Positions 27,350 through 35,222 of a DNA stretch of 64,000 bases are shown piece after piece. Below the pieces are notes generated by a model that did not search any database, was not told the origin of the DNA, and saw only the letters and a list, made by a program, of their open reading frames with translations. Made by a program: the position numbers and the translations under genes. The stretch is taken from the IMG/VR virus record IMGVR_UViG_3300030333_007172, positions 19,194-83,193 of that record. One strand, 5' to 3'. The DNA comes from a virus. How positions within the stretch are numbered: the first letter of the stretch is position 1; every line of letters starts with the position of its first letter.

Positions 27350-28684
27350 TTATAATACTTTGGACGCTAGCGTTGCAATATCAGAACGTTCGCCCTTTTT
27401 AAATGTTACATGACCAGCCAGTTCTGAGTCTTTAAATTTTTCAACTGCATGTGCTAGTCCGTTAGATATTTCATTGACGTATACATTGTCAATTTGTTCA
27501 ATATCCCCTGTTAAAACAATTTTAGAGCCTTCGCCTATTCTTGTAATAATTGTTTTAATTTCATGTTTGGTTAGATTCTGTGCTTCATCTATGATAATAA
27601 AAGCATTTGCAATAGAGCGGCCACGAATATATGTAAGCGCTTCAATCTCAATCTTGCCTTTTTCAATATACATCTCAAGAGATGTTCTATCACCCATTAA
27701 AAACTTAAGGTTATCTTGAATCGGCATCAGCCAAGGAAGCATTTTTTCTTCCATAGTGCCTGGAAGAAATCCAATATCTTTTCCGAGCGGTTGCACGGGT
27801 CGAGAAACGATCAATCGTGAATATAGATTCTCGTCTGCGCGTAATCCAATAGTCTGCTGCAGACCTGCTGCTATAGCCATCAGCGTCTTTCCACTTCCTG
27901 CTCTTCCGACTAAGGAAACAATTTTTACTTTTGGATTCATTAAAAGGTCAATTGCAAACGCTTGTTCCTTGTTCCTTGACTTAATATTCCAATCTTTGAT
28001 ATCGCTATGGATTATTTTTTTCAAAGGAAGGTGGTGCCCTTGGAAGCACGCTAAAGCTGTTTTCTTAGGGTTAGCGTTAGACACCAGCAACAAATATTCA
28101 TTAAGAAACAATTCTTCAGTAATTTCATCTGGATCTAGCCTAACTTCTTCATCATTGTAAAACTGATCAATTGCTGCGTCATCAATAAGATATTCGGTAA
28201 ACCCTTGATAGAGTTCTTCGGAAGATCTAACCGCTTTATCTGTGATGTAATCTTCAGAGAGTAGTCCAATAGAATCACTGATAACTCTCATATTAATATC
28301 GCGGCTAACAATAATTGTTTTTCTGTTTGGGTTGTTTGCTCGCACGGCCGTTGCAGTCGCAATAATTGCGTGATCTGGAATTCTAACATCTAAATCAGGA
28401 GGAAACACTGCGTCTTTAAGGCATTGATAGGACATTACTTTTAAAATGCCTTTACCTTTTTCAATTCTAACCCCTGTTTCTAAATTTCCACGGTCTCTAA
28501 ATTCGTCTAAAATACGAATAATTTTTCTTGCGTTAGAACCTACAGAATCTTGTCGTTTCTTGTGTTTGTCAACTTCTTCAAGAACTTTTAATGGAATGAA
28601 AATATCGTGATTATCAAACTTAAAAATAGATTCAGCATCAGTAAGATAGACACTTGTATCTAAAACATAATTTTTTTTAGCCAT
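27350..28684 (-). CDS. phoH: PhoH-family ATPase with N-terminal PIN domain
   Basis: A 444-residue protein of the PhoH2 layout. Residues 1 to about 150 form a PIN nuclease domain (YVLDTSVYLTD, D9; DLDVRIPDHAI, D98/D104). Residues 240-440 are a PhoH ATPase with Walker A GRAGSGKT at 260-267 and Walker B IIDEAQN at 364-370. PIN-PhoH proteins are RNA helicase/ribonucleases linked to toxin-antitoxin loci in bacteria. Phage PhoH is widespread in marine phages, and its role is not settled. The first ATG is preceded by AAAGG. Confidence 0.9.
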   Translation of the reverse strand: MAKKNYVLDTSVYLTDAESIFKFDNHDIFIPLKVLEEVDKHKKRQDSVGSNARKIIRILDEFRDRGNLETGVRIEKGKGILKVMSYQCLKDAVFPPDLDVRIPDHAIIATATAVRANNPNRKTIIVSRDINMRVISDSIGLLSEDYITDKAVRSSEELYQGFTEYLIDDAAIDQFYNDEEVRLDPDEITEELFLNEYLLLVSNANPKKTALACFQGHHLPLKKIIHSDIKDWNIKSRNKEQAFAIDLLMNPKVKIVSLVGRAGSGKTLMAIAAGLQQTIGLRADENLYSRLIVSRPVQPLGKDIGFLPGTMEEKMLPWLMPIQDNLKFLMGDRTSLEMYIEKGKIEIEALTYIRGRSIANAFIIIDEAQNLTKHEIKTIITRIGEGSKIVLTGDIEQIDNVYVNEISNGLAHAVEKFKDSELAGHVTFKKGERSDIATLASKVL

Positions 28685-28729
28685 GTTGTGAAACTATAAC
28701 CTTTGTTCTATTTTAAATAGTCTCGTTTA

Positions 28730-29551
28730 TCAAATAGGGGCATAACCAAGTGGTTTTAAAGTATCCCAGTTTATATTTTCTGTAATCTCATTTATTACTT
28801 TATCACCAAGACGTTGTAGATATTTTTTATTTAAATAATAATCTTTATAATCCCAATTTTTATTTTTGTCTTTGCGATTTTGCGGAGATGGGTCACACCC
28901 ACTACGAATATTTAAAAAAGATGAATTTCTTTTAGTAAGATTGTATTTTGATTCAAATTTTTTTAAAACATCTTCATGATTAAATAATATATCTTCATAT
29001 CTTACTATTTCAACGTCTTGGTTTAACCAGTGACTATATCTTTCATTGTAACTTTGTATTGATTTTTCTAATGATCCATCCGAAATTTTTATGTCACAAG
29101 TTTGCAACGACATATCGATGTTTATTGGTTTAAAAAATATATATTTATCTGTTTCTGGGTTTTCTGTTGTTCTTGTTGCCCAGTCAAGCATACTAGATAT
29201 CCAAGCATATGGGTTTTTAATATTAATTAATGTGGTAATATTATCTGATATTGCGGCGGCCATTAATTGTTTATGGACTATATTTGGATTATGTTTATTT
29301 ATCCGCCATGGCGGCATGCCCTGTGGGTATTCATTATTGTAAAATTCTGCTTCAATTGCTTCATATGAAATAGATGATAAAGCAGGGTAATTAGGAAAAA
29401 CATATTTTTTGTATCCGTCACTGTCTGGATTTAAATCATGTTTCCAAAATAATTTTGACAATATTAAAACATCTTCAAAGTTTTCTTCTAATAAAGCTTG
29501 TGTATAATTTGTACCGCTTCTGCGTACACCATATTGGTGAAAAAATTTCAT
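28730..29551 (-). CDS. Sulfotransferase-like P-loop protein
   Basis: A 273-residue protein. The start at 29551 (MKFFHQYGVRRSGTNYTQAL) has TTAGGAG eight bases before it. The ATG further upstream would begin inside the 3-prime end of the tRNA-Thr gene. YGVRRSGTNY near residue 6 looks like the PAPS loop of sulfotransferases, and NIKNPYAWISSML near 108 like the second PAPS site. The acceptor is unknown. It is separate from the glycan operon and directly follows the tRNA. Confidence 0.6.
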   Translation of the reverse strand: MKFFHQYGVRRSGTNYTQALLEENFEDVLILSKLFWKHDLNPDSDGYKKYVFPNYPALSSISYEAIEAEFYNNEYPQGMPPWRINKHNPNIVHKQLMAAAISDNITTLINIKNPYAWISSMLDWATRTTENPETDKYIFFKPINIDMSLQTCDIKISDGSLEKSIQSYNERYSHWLNQDVEIVRYEDILFNHEDVLKKFESKYNLTKRNSSFLNIRSGCDPSPQNRKDKNKNWDYKDYYLNKKYLQRLGDKVINEITENINWDTLKPLGYAPI

Positions 29552-29563
29552 TACTTCTCCTAA

Positions 29564-29639
29564 TGGAGCCACCGAGAGGAGTCGAACCTCCGACCGGCTG
29601 ATTACAAATCAGCTGCTCTACCAACTGAGCTACGGTGGC
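29564..29639 (-). tRNA. tRNA-Thr (anticodon UGU)
   Basis: The minus-strand cloverleaf begins GCCACCG and ends CGGTGGCTCCA, so CCA is encoded. The anticodon stem GCTGA/TCAGC encloses loop TTTGTAA, giving anticodon UGU, which reads ACA. The T arm carries GGTTCGA. A/U-ending codons like ACA are common in the AT-rich left part of the window. Confidence 0.95.
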
Positions 29640-29788
29640 GTTAGTTGTTCTGTAGCATTATCTAATTTTTCTTGTATGTCTAAAATTGATCCACTATACG
29701 GCATAAGACATGCTAAAAACCACAAATACACCATTGCAGCAATCAATATTGTCATCAATGCTTGAAGTACTAAATCTCCTGTGTCCAT
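29630..29788 (-). CDS. Possible small membrane protein between the tRNAs
   Basis: An open frame of 52 residues starts MDTGDLVLQALMTILIAAMV. It has one hydrophobic helix (about 8-30) and an acidic tail. It runs ten bases into tRNA-Thr, and no good ribosome site precedes it. It could be a real microprotein or chance, so confidence is low. Confidence 0.35.
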   Translation of the reverse strand: MDTGDLVLQALMTILIAAMVYLWFLACLMPYSGSILDIQEKLDNATEQLTPP

Positions 29789-29815
29789 ATAGTAGATAGG
29801 CGAAAAAACAAAGAA

Positions 29816-29890
29816 TGGAGCGGGAGACGAGATTTGAACTCGCGACAGCCACGTTGGCAACGTGGGGCTCTACCACTGAGCTACTCCCGC
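29816..29890 (-). tRNA. tRNA-Gly (anticodon GCC)
   Basis: The minus strand begins GCGGGAGTAGCTCAGTGG and ends CTCCCGCTCCA with encoded CCA. The anticodon stem CCACG/CGTGG encloses TTGCCAA, giving anticodon GCC, which reads GGC (and GGU by wobble). Confidence 0.95.
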
Positions 29891-29896
29891 AAAGAG

Positions 29897-29925
29897 CCGG
29901 TTTTTCTGCGTCCAAGGAAAACCGG
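29897..29925 (-). other. Stem-loop between lipoprotein gene and tRNA-Gly
   Basis: CCGGTTTT and AAAACCGG form an eight-base stem around a 13-base loop. It lies 3-prime of the lipoprotein gene and just 5-prime of tRNA-Gly. No U-run follows on the minus strand, so a role in processing of the tRNA precursor is as likely as termination. Confidence 0.45.
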
Positions 29926-29967
29926 TAAACCCCCGCCTACGTGACGTTCGGCGGCCACGTATCGTTA

Positions 29968-30192
29968 TTAGTCCGACGATACAGCGGATTCACTGGTATT
30001 ATCAGTGGTCTTTGCAGGAGTCTCAGTTGTATTACTAGTAGTTGTTGTAGTGTTTTCAGTGTTACCTGTTGTATTACTAGTTGTCTCACTAGTAGTTTCC
30101 GTGGTTGTTTCAGTTTCTGCTGCAGTAGTTGTGTTTGTTTCTGTTTCGGTACAACCCGCCAAAACAGCCAACGCGATGATTGTTCTATACAT
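29968..30192 (-). CDS. Short Thr-rich lipoprotein
   Basis: A 74-residue protein. MYRTIIALAVLAGC is a lipoprotein signal peptide with lipobox LAGC (Cys14). The rest is almost entirely Thr, Asn, Glu and Ser in repeats such as TETTSETTSNTT, a disordered low-complexity tail. Phage lipoproteins often block superinfection or alter the envelope, but nothing specific is visible. Its ATG overlaps the stop of a preceding open frame (TAATG), and GGAG precedes it. Confidence 0.75.
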   Translation of the reverse strand: MYRTIIALAVLAGCTETETNTTTAAETETTTETTSETTSNTTGNTENTTTTTSNTTETPAKTTDNTSESAVSSD

Positions 30193-30407
30193 TATTTCTC
30201 CTTTTTATAATCTTGCCAATCAAGCCAAAAACCAAGAGCGACCATAAAATGCATTATGGCCGAGCTTGATAATTCTATTATATCATGGTAGTCATTAAGA
30301 TGCAAGTGGACATGTCCAACAATCCAAAAAGGAATTGCAAACTGTTGACTGTACCAAATTAACGCGAACTTGCTAAATTTAGCTGTCGACTCTTTCTGTA
30401 AGATACT
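30192..30407 (-). CDS. Possible small membrane protein with no ATG start
   Basis: An open frame runs from just after a stop (30408-30410) to a TAA that overlaps the lipoprotein ATG as TAATG. It encodes about 70 residues with two hydrophobic stretches (WYSQQFAIPFWIVG and AIMHFMVALGFWLDW) and a basic end (YKKEK). No ATG or GTG lies before the hydrophobic part. The start could be ATT, ATC or TTG, or it could be made by frameshift from the overlapping coiled-coil gene. The TAATG coupling and the sensible composition favour a real protein. Confidence 0.35.
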   Translation of the reverse strand, partial: SILQKESTAKFSKFALIWYSQQFAIPFWIVGHVHLHLNDYHDIIELSSSAIMHFMVALGFWLDWQDYKKEK

Positions 30408-30546
30408 TTACATCCTGTGCTACGGTTTCTTTAAACCGATTTGTATCGCTACGCAACGTTGATACCTCATCAACAAGTTGACTTACTCTTCTTTGTAGTT
30501 GTCCAAGTTGCGTACGCAGTTCTTTTACTTCTTTGGTGGTACTCAT
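30379..30546 (-). CDS. Short coiled-coil protein
   Basis: A 55-residue protein starting MSTTKEVKELRTQLGQLQ. Almost the whole length shows a heptad pattern of Leu/Val (QLGQLQRRVSQLVDEVSTL), so it is likely a dimeric coiled coil. GGAGAAATA lies just before the ATG, and a consensus promoter (30625-30653) stands about 80 bases upstream. Function unknown. Confidence 0.7.
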   Translation of the reverse strand: MSTTKEVKELRTQLGQLQRRVSQLVDEVSTLRSDTNRFKETVAQDVKYLTERVDS

Positions 30547-30624
30547 TATTTCTCCTTTATATTGAGCATCTATAAATCAATTCACACAATAGAAAACCTA
30601 TTGAGGAAAATATTATCAATTCTA

Positions 30625-30653
30625 AGTATAACTTATAATTCATGCGCTGTCAA
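30625..30653 (-). promoter_or_regulatory. Sigma-70-type promoter
   Basis: TTGACA (30653-30648), 17 bases, TATACT (30630-30625) on the minus strand. Transcripts would have a leader of about 70 AT-rich bases before the coiled-coil gene. The region 30547-30656 holds nothing else I can identify. Confidence 0.75.
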
Positions 30654-30656
30654 ATA

Positions 30657-30908
30657 TTATTTTTCAATCCACACGATTGCATAAGAATTGTTATTTTTTT
30701 TAAGAGCAACAAAAGTTTCGTTAATTTTATTTAATGGTATTAAATTTTCTTTTAGAATTTTTACAGCTTTTTTAGAAGAACCGGAAACCCAACTTAGTTC
30801 TTGTACTTGGCAACTTTTTTTTACTATAGCTTTGTTTTTACTTGGGTAAAAAAAATTGTTGTGTCCAATTTCTGATACGTAGCACACTGTGTTTTTAGGT
30901 AATATCAT
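30657..30908 (-). CDS. Small protein of unknown function
   Basis: The preferred start is the ATG at 30908 (MILPKNTVCYV), which overlaps the HNH stop as ATGA. An ATG at 30935 would add nine residues. The 83-residue product is basic, with a short beta-prone end (SYAIVWIEK). No domain is recognised. Confidence 0.5.
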   Translation of the reverse strand: MILPKNTVCYVSEIGHNNFFYPSKNKAIVKKSCQVQELSWVSGSSKKAVKILKENLIPLNKINETFVALKKNNNSYAIVWIEK

Positions 30909-31408
30909 GTTTTTTCCCATAAATAGTTTTTCCATAGATCATTTATTTTATTTTTTTTCACTCTTCTCAATACAGTTGGCTTAGGTTTTTGTGGAATTTT
31001 TAACAAATTCATCTTACACTCATGAAGCAAACGTGAGCCTTTTTTTTGATTACATTTTTTACATGCAGTAACAAGATTTTCCCAAGTATTTTCTCCGCCG
31101 CGTGATTTAGGTATTATATGATCTAAAGTTAATTCAAGTTCTGGAAATTTTTTAGTGCAATATTGACACTGATAGTTATCTCTCCACAGTATATTTGTGC
31201 GATTTGGTGCAAGATTATTAAAGTGGTATTTTACATATCTTTTTAATACTATAACTGCGGGCAATTTAAATGATTGTTTTGCAGATCTTATATCTGTTTC
31301 ATAGGATTCAATGGCCATGGCTTTACCAACAATGCACAACACTAAAGCTTCCAAAGAATCAATTAGTTCTAGCGGTCGAAATGCTGAATCTAATTTAAGT
31401 GATAACAT
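30905..31408 (-). CDS. HNH endonuclease
   Basis: A 167-residue protein. CQYC near residue 90, LTLDHIIPKSRGG and WENLVTACKKCNQKKG form the HNH nuclease core with a CxxC...CxxC zinc site. D-H and N are the metal and catalytic residues. A helical N-terminal part (about 80 residues) precedes it. It may be a homing-type or stand-alone nuclease. Confidence 0.85.
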   Translation of the reverse strand: MLSLKLDSAFRPLELIDSLEALVLCIVGKAMAIESYETDIRSAKQSFKLPAVIVLKRYVKYHFNNLAPNRTNILWRDNYQCQYCTKKFPELELTLDHIIPKSRGGENTWENLVTACKKCNQKKGSRLLHECKMNLLKIPQKPKPTVLRRVKKNKINDLWKNYLWEKT

Positions 31409-31459
31409 ATATATATATTTCCTGGTTGCTAAAGTAACTAGGGGTTTTTTACGTAAATT

Positions 31460-31966
31460 TTATTTCTGTGATACTCTTGGCTTTGTTCTAACTGGTGCAG
31501 TTTTTTCTGGGGAGTCAAAATCTCTTACTCTTTCTACAAGATCAGAAGAACTTGCTAATTTTTTGTCTCCGCCTACTGACCATAATAATTGAACTCCTAA
31601 ATCCTCACACACTTGCTGTTCAGGAGTATTAGTTCGTCCACGATCACCGCCATTTGCAAAATAATCAGGACGATGGCGCTGAATAGCTTCACAAACAGTA
31701 TCGTCACCATCATTAACTGAATCAACTAAAACAACTCCTTTAATAGCGTTTAAAATTTCCGCACGTTGTGAAAAGGTCATAAACACAAATCCTTTCTTTC
31801 TAAACAACCAATCATCAGAGTTGGCAATAACAATAACATCTCCGTACTCAGCTGCAGCACGAATCAATCGAATGTGTCCTGCATGAACTGGATCAAATCC
31901 TCCAGACACCATTACTGTCTTTTTGCGATTGCTGTTTGGCCAACCATCACTTCTTCCGTCACTCAT
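31460..31966 (-). CDS. Cytidylyltransferase-fold nucleotidyltransferase
   Basis: A 168-residue protein. VSGGFDPVHAGHIRLI carries HxGH near residue 32, with later ANSDDWLFRKKGF. It belongs to the same superfamily as HldE domain 2 (14873-15274) and TagD. It is separate from the sugar cluster. It could activate a sugar, polyol or other phosphate. Confidence 0.75.
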   Translation of the reverse strand: MSDGRSDGWPNSNRKKTVMVSGGFDPVHAGHIRLIRAAAEYGDVIVIANSDDWLFRKKGFVFMTFSQRAEILNAIKGVVLVDSVNDGDDTVCEAIQRHRPDYFANGGDRGRTNTPEQQVCEDLGVQLLWSVGGDKKLASSSDLVERVRDFDSPEKTAPVRTKPRVSQK

Positions 31967-32180
31967 TTGTATTTTTTCCTTTTTTAGTTTTAGTTTGTGG
32001 TGGATAATAAGATTTTACTTTAAACTTAGATCCGCCAGGACCGCATCGTTTTATTTTAACAAGTAATTTGTTATCAGTATTCATAGATAGCAAGACTGCT
32101 CTATAGCTGTCAGCCTCTTCATAAGTATCAAAGATACCTTCTTGTTTCCAACTTTTATTATTTTGTTTATTTGGATCCAT
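31959..32180 (-). CDS. Small basic protein, unknown
   Basis: A 73-residue, Lys-rich protein (MDPNKQNNKSWKQEGIFDTY at the start; end TKTKKGKNTNE). Its start is two bases after the phosphomannomutase stop, and its end overlaps the nucleotidyltransferase start. Single-strand or RNA binding is possible from the charge only. Confidence 0.5.
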   Translation of the reverse strand: MDPNKQNNKSWKQEGIFDTYEEADSYRAVLLSMNTDNKLLVKIKRCGPGGSKFKVKSYYPPQTKTKKGKNTNE

Positions 32181-32181
32181 T

Positions 32182-32979
32182 CTATCCTCCTAATTCTCTA
32201 AGAATGTAATAGTCAATAATCTCAATTGTTTCTGGTGGGCCGCTTGTTTCAAATGCACGGTCTTTAGTTTTTAAAGCTGAGAATATTTCAAAATCGTTTC
32301 CGTCTATTCCGCAGCGATCACCAACAAACCAAAAATCCCATTTACTTTCATCAAAGTGGGTCAAAGCATACGTCTTATCCCAACCAGTAGGGTAGATATC
32401 AAAAGATGTATTTCCGCCTAATTTAATTGTTAGTTCAATACCTTCTTGTACAGCAAAAAATTTTAGTTCTTTAATAAATTTATTTCTAATTTTATGCAAT
32501 TTATCTAAAGCTTTAAATTCGTCTCTACTTTCTTGATTTGCATTTCTTCCGATTGGGCACCAATTTATCATTGAGTCTCTGTTTTGCACGAAATGTCCAG
32601 AAAGAGGTATATTATATTCATTAACAAGTTCAGATTGAAATGTACAAATCATTTTCATAAGCATATTAAAATGATTCTTGCCAATTCTTTTAATCATAGA
32701 GGTAGTTGAGAGTGTTTGAAAAATAATTTCTTCATCACCATGAGGAATAATATATTCAGTGCCATTACAAGGCAATAGGTGGCAGTTATTGCGAACTATA
32801 GGATCATTTAAAACAGGCCATAATTGCTCTTTAATATATTCTACGCCTGAACCTGTAACGAAACCTATTTCTGCATGTCTTGCTAATTCTCGAAGCGCTC
32901 GCATCATTCTTTTTTGGATGGGTCTGCGAGCTTCAGTTAATGTTCCATCTACATCAAATAAAACTAAGGTTTCTTTCAA
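32182..32979 (-). CDS. Phosphomannomutase, eukaryotic-type HAD
   Basis: A 265-residue HAD enzyme. LFDVDGTLTEARRPI (catalytic D9, D11), VTGSGVEYIKEQL, NRDSMINWCPIGR and FDIYPTGWDKTY match the eukaryotic/protist phosphomannomutase (PMM) family rather than bacterial ManB. It converts mannose-6-phosphate to mannose-1-phosphate, the precursor of GDP-mannose. The start is TTG at 32979, preceded by CCGGAAG. It would feed the GDP-mannose-type genes of the glycan cluster. Confidence 0.85.
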   Translation of the reverse strand: MKETLVLFDVDGTLTEARRPIQKRMMRALRELARHAEIGFVTGSGVEYIKEQLWPVLNDPIVRNNCHLLPCNGTEYIIPHGDEEIIFQTLSTTSMIKRIGKNHFNMLMKMICTFQSELVNEYNIPLSGHFVQNRDSMINWCPIGRNANQESRDEFKALDKLHKIRNKFIKELKFFAVQEGIELTIKLGGNTSFDIYPTGWDKTYALTHFDESKWDFWFVGDRCGIDGNDFEIFSALKTKDRAFETSGPPETIEIIDYYILRELGG

Positions 32980-32980
32980 T

Positions 32981-33073
32981 TTACTTCCGGTTTAAAAAGT
33001 CAATAAAGCTAAGTGTGTATAAAAGCAAAATATACGAACAAATTGCAAGTAAACTATAAAGTATCTCTATCAT
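32981..33073 (-). CDS. Possible 30-residue membrane microprotein
   Basis: A short open frame (MIEILYSLLAICSYILLLYT) is almost wholly one hydrophobic helix with a charged end (FLNRK). It overlaps the end of the preceding microprotein and stops just before the phosphomannomutase start. Position and hydrophobic design favour a real gene, but no clear ribosome site is seen. Confidence 0.4.
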   Translation of the reverse strand: MIEILYSLLAICSYILLLYTLSFIDFLNRK

Positions 33074-33215
33074 TTTGAAAACTCATTAGATAAGTTTGCA
33101 TTTTTACGTTTAATGCTTGTTCGCGTAATTTTGTTTGTTTATGATACTGTATTAATTTAACACCAAAATAACCAAGTGTCAAGATATTTATAAAAATATA
33201 TATTGAGAGTCCCAT
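33054..33215 (-). CDS. 53-residue membrane microprotein
   Basis: It starts MGLSIYIFINILTLGYFGVK after AAGGATGGCGCT. One N-terminal transmembrane helix is followed by a basic, amphipathic tail. It lies between the VWA lipoprotein gene and the 30-residue frame. Function unknown. Confidence 0.6.
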   Translation of the reverse strand: MGLSIYIFINILTLGYFGVKLIQYHKQTKLREQALNVKMQTYLMSFQNDRDTL

Positions 33216-33232
33216 AGCGCCATCCTTTTTGG

Positions 33233-34219
33233 TTATGCGCCAGTGTCCTCATCTTCTGGAAAATAACGATAACCAATTTCTACTAAGTCATTCCCGCCTG
33301 GTATGACTGTAAAATAAATAGTATTGTCTGTAGAAGAATAGGTCCAATCGTAATTTAATGAGCCATTAATAAAAACACGGATAGAATCCTCAACTGGTTC
33401 GTAGGTTAACGGCCATGATTCTGCTGGTTCCAATCTAGAAGATGCATCATTTACGCCAGGAGACCAGTCATCAGAACAAATATCTACTATAGTGCCTCCA
33501 AAATAGTTAGTTGCCTCCATATATCTATATCCAATATTGTAGACACTAGGCGGTCTCTCGCATGCTGAATCAGCTTGTTCTACGTTTACTATGCTTGCTA
33601 TATAAGCTGAACCATTTCGTTGGGAACCAAACCACGAAGTAAATTGACTAACTAATGGAAAATAATCATCGCTTTGGTCTTCTTCGTCTGAAACAAATAC
33701 AACTAATAAAGCTGCATCTGGGCGAAGCCATGTTTGTGCATAGGTATTGTTGACTAGATATTCATAAGCTGCATCAAAGCCTTCTTCTCGGTGTCCTCTA
33801 CCCATTAAAGTATACATGTCAATGGCATCTTGAATAGTATCTCCAGGCACAAGAGGAAACTGTGCTTCAAGTGAAGCTTCTACTGGATCATTTGACATCA
33901 TTGCTAAACGCCAACCAGAGGATGGAAGCGCCAACATCATTGCTTCAATACCTGCTAACAATTCTTCGTCATAAATACTCATTGAACCGGATGTGTCAAT
34001 TACCCATATAATGTCAACACCATCAACACTTTGAGGTTGAATAAAAGAATCTATCCAAATTTCACCGGGATCAGTTGGTACTTCTTCGTATACATAAACT
34101 GGCACCTCTTGGTAAACTACCTCAGTTGACCCTCCGGTGACAATACTATAATCTGGCGAGCAGCCTGTTAAAACGGCTACTGCAAAAGCCAATAATAGTT
34201 TTACATATTTTTTTGCCAT
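33233..34219 (-). CDS. Lipoprotein with von Willebrand A domain
   Basis: A 328-residue protein. MAKKYVKLLLAFAVAVLTGC is a lipoprotein signal peptide (lipobox LTGC, Cys20). Residues about 65-230 form a VWA domain with MIDAS residues DTSGS (75-79) and an acidic cluster DEEDQ near 178. A beta-rich C-terminal part follows. It would be attached to a membrane, with the VWA domain binding a partner through a metal. Such a protein in a phage is unusual. It could modify the host envelope. Confidence 0.8.
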   Translation of the reverse strand: MAKKYVKLLLAFAVAVLTGCSPDYSIVTGGSTEVVYQEVPVYVYEEVPTDPGEIWIDSFIQPQSVDGVDIIWVIDTSGSMSIYDEELLAGIEAMMLALPSSGWRLAMMSNDPVEASLEAQFPLVPGDTIQDAIDMYTLMGRGHREEGFDAAYEYLVNNTYAQTWLRPDAALLVVFVSDEEDQSDDYFPLVSQFTSWFGSQRNGSAYIASIVNVEQADSACERPPSVYNIGYRYMEATNYFGGTIVDICSDDWSPGVNDASSRLEPAESWPLTYEPVEDSIRVFINGSLNYDWTYSSTDNTIYFTVIPGGNDLVEIGYRYFPEDEDTGA

Positions 34220-34239
34220 CCCTATTAGTACGTAGTGTA

Positions 34240-34719
34240 CTAATCGGATTCAGTCTTTTTTTGCTTCATTATAATTGAGTGTAGTTGTCCTGGCGATAGA
34301 TCTGTTTGGTTGTAAATTTTAATTACTTTCCAATCAACTACCCCTGAAATTCTAAGCGCATACGCGATCCATTCACTACAATACCACTTGTTTTTTCTTT
34401 TAATATTAAATGGCAAAAATTGTGACAGAATCATGCCGATCCAATCGTATTTACATTCTTTAGTTTCTTCAAAAAAATCTAAAATAATTTCTTTTTGATT
34501 TTCATCAATTTCAAGTGATACAAAATCCCACTTATCCAAATCAAAATCAGTTTTTGTTCTTTTGGCCACTTCACCAGTTAAAAAAGGACTAATACTAATC
34601 CAAGTATAATTGTCAGGCATAACTAACTCTGCATGGCTATACGGACTCTTTGTCCACCAACGCACAATACGGTTTTGCCAATTTCCTTTGGCTTTATAAA
34701 AAGCCACTTTAACTTTCAT
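34240..34719 (-). CDS. Permuted NlpC/P60-like cysteine hydrolase
   Basis: A 159-residue protein (start MKVKVAFYK at 34719, nine bases after GGAG). YSHAELV (His29) and KWYCSEWIAYAL (Cys114) match permuted papain-fold NlpC/P60-type enzymes of the YiiX group. Possible roles are amidase, peptidase or lipid hydrolase. The ribosome site is held in a stem-loop (34729-34767). Confidence 0.65.
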   Translation of the reverse strand: MKVKVAFYKAKGNWQNRIVRWWTKSPYSHAELVMPDNYTWISISPFLTGEVAKRTKTDFDLDKWDFVSLEIDENQKEIILDFFEETKECKYDWIGMILSQFLPFNIKRKNKWYCSEWIAYALRISGVVDWKVIKIYNQTDLSPGQLHSIIMKQKKTESD

Positions 34720-34728
34720 ATACAAAAA

Positions 34729-34767
34729 CTCCTCATTAATAACTATAACATGTTTATCAATGAGGAG
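34729..34767 (-). promoter_or_regulatory. Stem-loop covering the ribosome site of the NlpC-like gene
   Basis: CTCCTCATT and AATGAGGAG form a perfect nine-base stem with a 21-base loop. The 3-prime arm on the minus strand holds the GAGGAG ribosome site of the gene starting at 34719 and is followed by five T. It can act as an anti-ribosome-site switch or a weak terminator after the FKBP gene. Confidence 0.5.
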
Positions 34768-34790
34768 AAATATAAAATTTTATTTTTTTT

Positions 34791-35222
34791 TTAGTCTTCG
34801 ATTTCCACTACTTCAATTTCAAAATTAAGATCTTTGCCTGCTAATGGATGATTCATATCCAATGTTACATTAGTGTCTGTGTGTTCTGTAATTGTGGCAA
34901 TAAATGTTCCTGCTGGTCCAGTTCCTTGGATTGCTTGACCAACGTTAAAAACAAAATCTGGACCAAAAGCTTCTTTAGGTACAACTTGAGTTGCTTCTGG
35001 GTTGTGTGCCCCATACGCATTTTCAGAAGTTAAAGAAATTTCTTTAGTTTCTCCCTCTGTCATACCTACAATTGCTTTTTCAAAAGCCGGCAATAGTTGA
35101 CTATTTCCCACTAAAAAACTAAGTGGAGTACCTCGTGCACGAGAACTATCAAACTCAGTACCATCCAACAAAGTACCGATGTAGTGAATTTTTACGTTGT
35201 TTCCAACTTCGACTGTTTTCAT
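34791..35222 (-). CDS. FKBP-type peptidyl-prolyl isomerase, SlyD-like
   Basis: A 143-residue SlyD-type FKBP. MKTVEVGNNVKIHYIGTLLDGTEFDSS opens the fold, the insert-in-flap chaperone segment lies at about 65-125, and DMNHPLAGKDLNFEI closes it. SlyD also has a His-rich tail, which is absent here. It folds proline-containing proteins. It is next to the Hsp20 gene, so this is a small chaperone set. Confidence 0.9.
   Translation of the reverse strand: MKTVEVGNNVKIHYIGTLLDGTEFDSSRARGTPLSFLVGNSQLLPAFEKAIVGMTEGETKEISLTSENAYGAHNPEATQVVPKEAFGPDFVFNVGQAIQGTGPAGTFIATITEHTDTNVTLDMNHPLAGKDLNFEIEVVEIED

Noticed and set aside
30379-30410. Programmed frameshift between the coiled-coil gene and the no-ATG frame
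   Set aside because: No slippery heptamer or clear downstream structure is seen; kept only as one option in the finding on that frame.
33185-33192. T4-type late promoter TATAAATA (also 48172-48179)
   Set aside because: Two chance-level matches only, one inside a microprotein gene and one overlapping a start codon; no such boxes stand before the structural genes, so the gp55-like factor's promoter cannot be read here.
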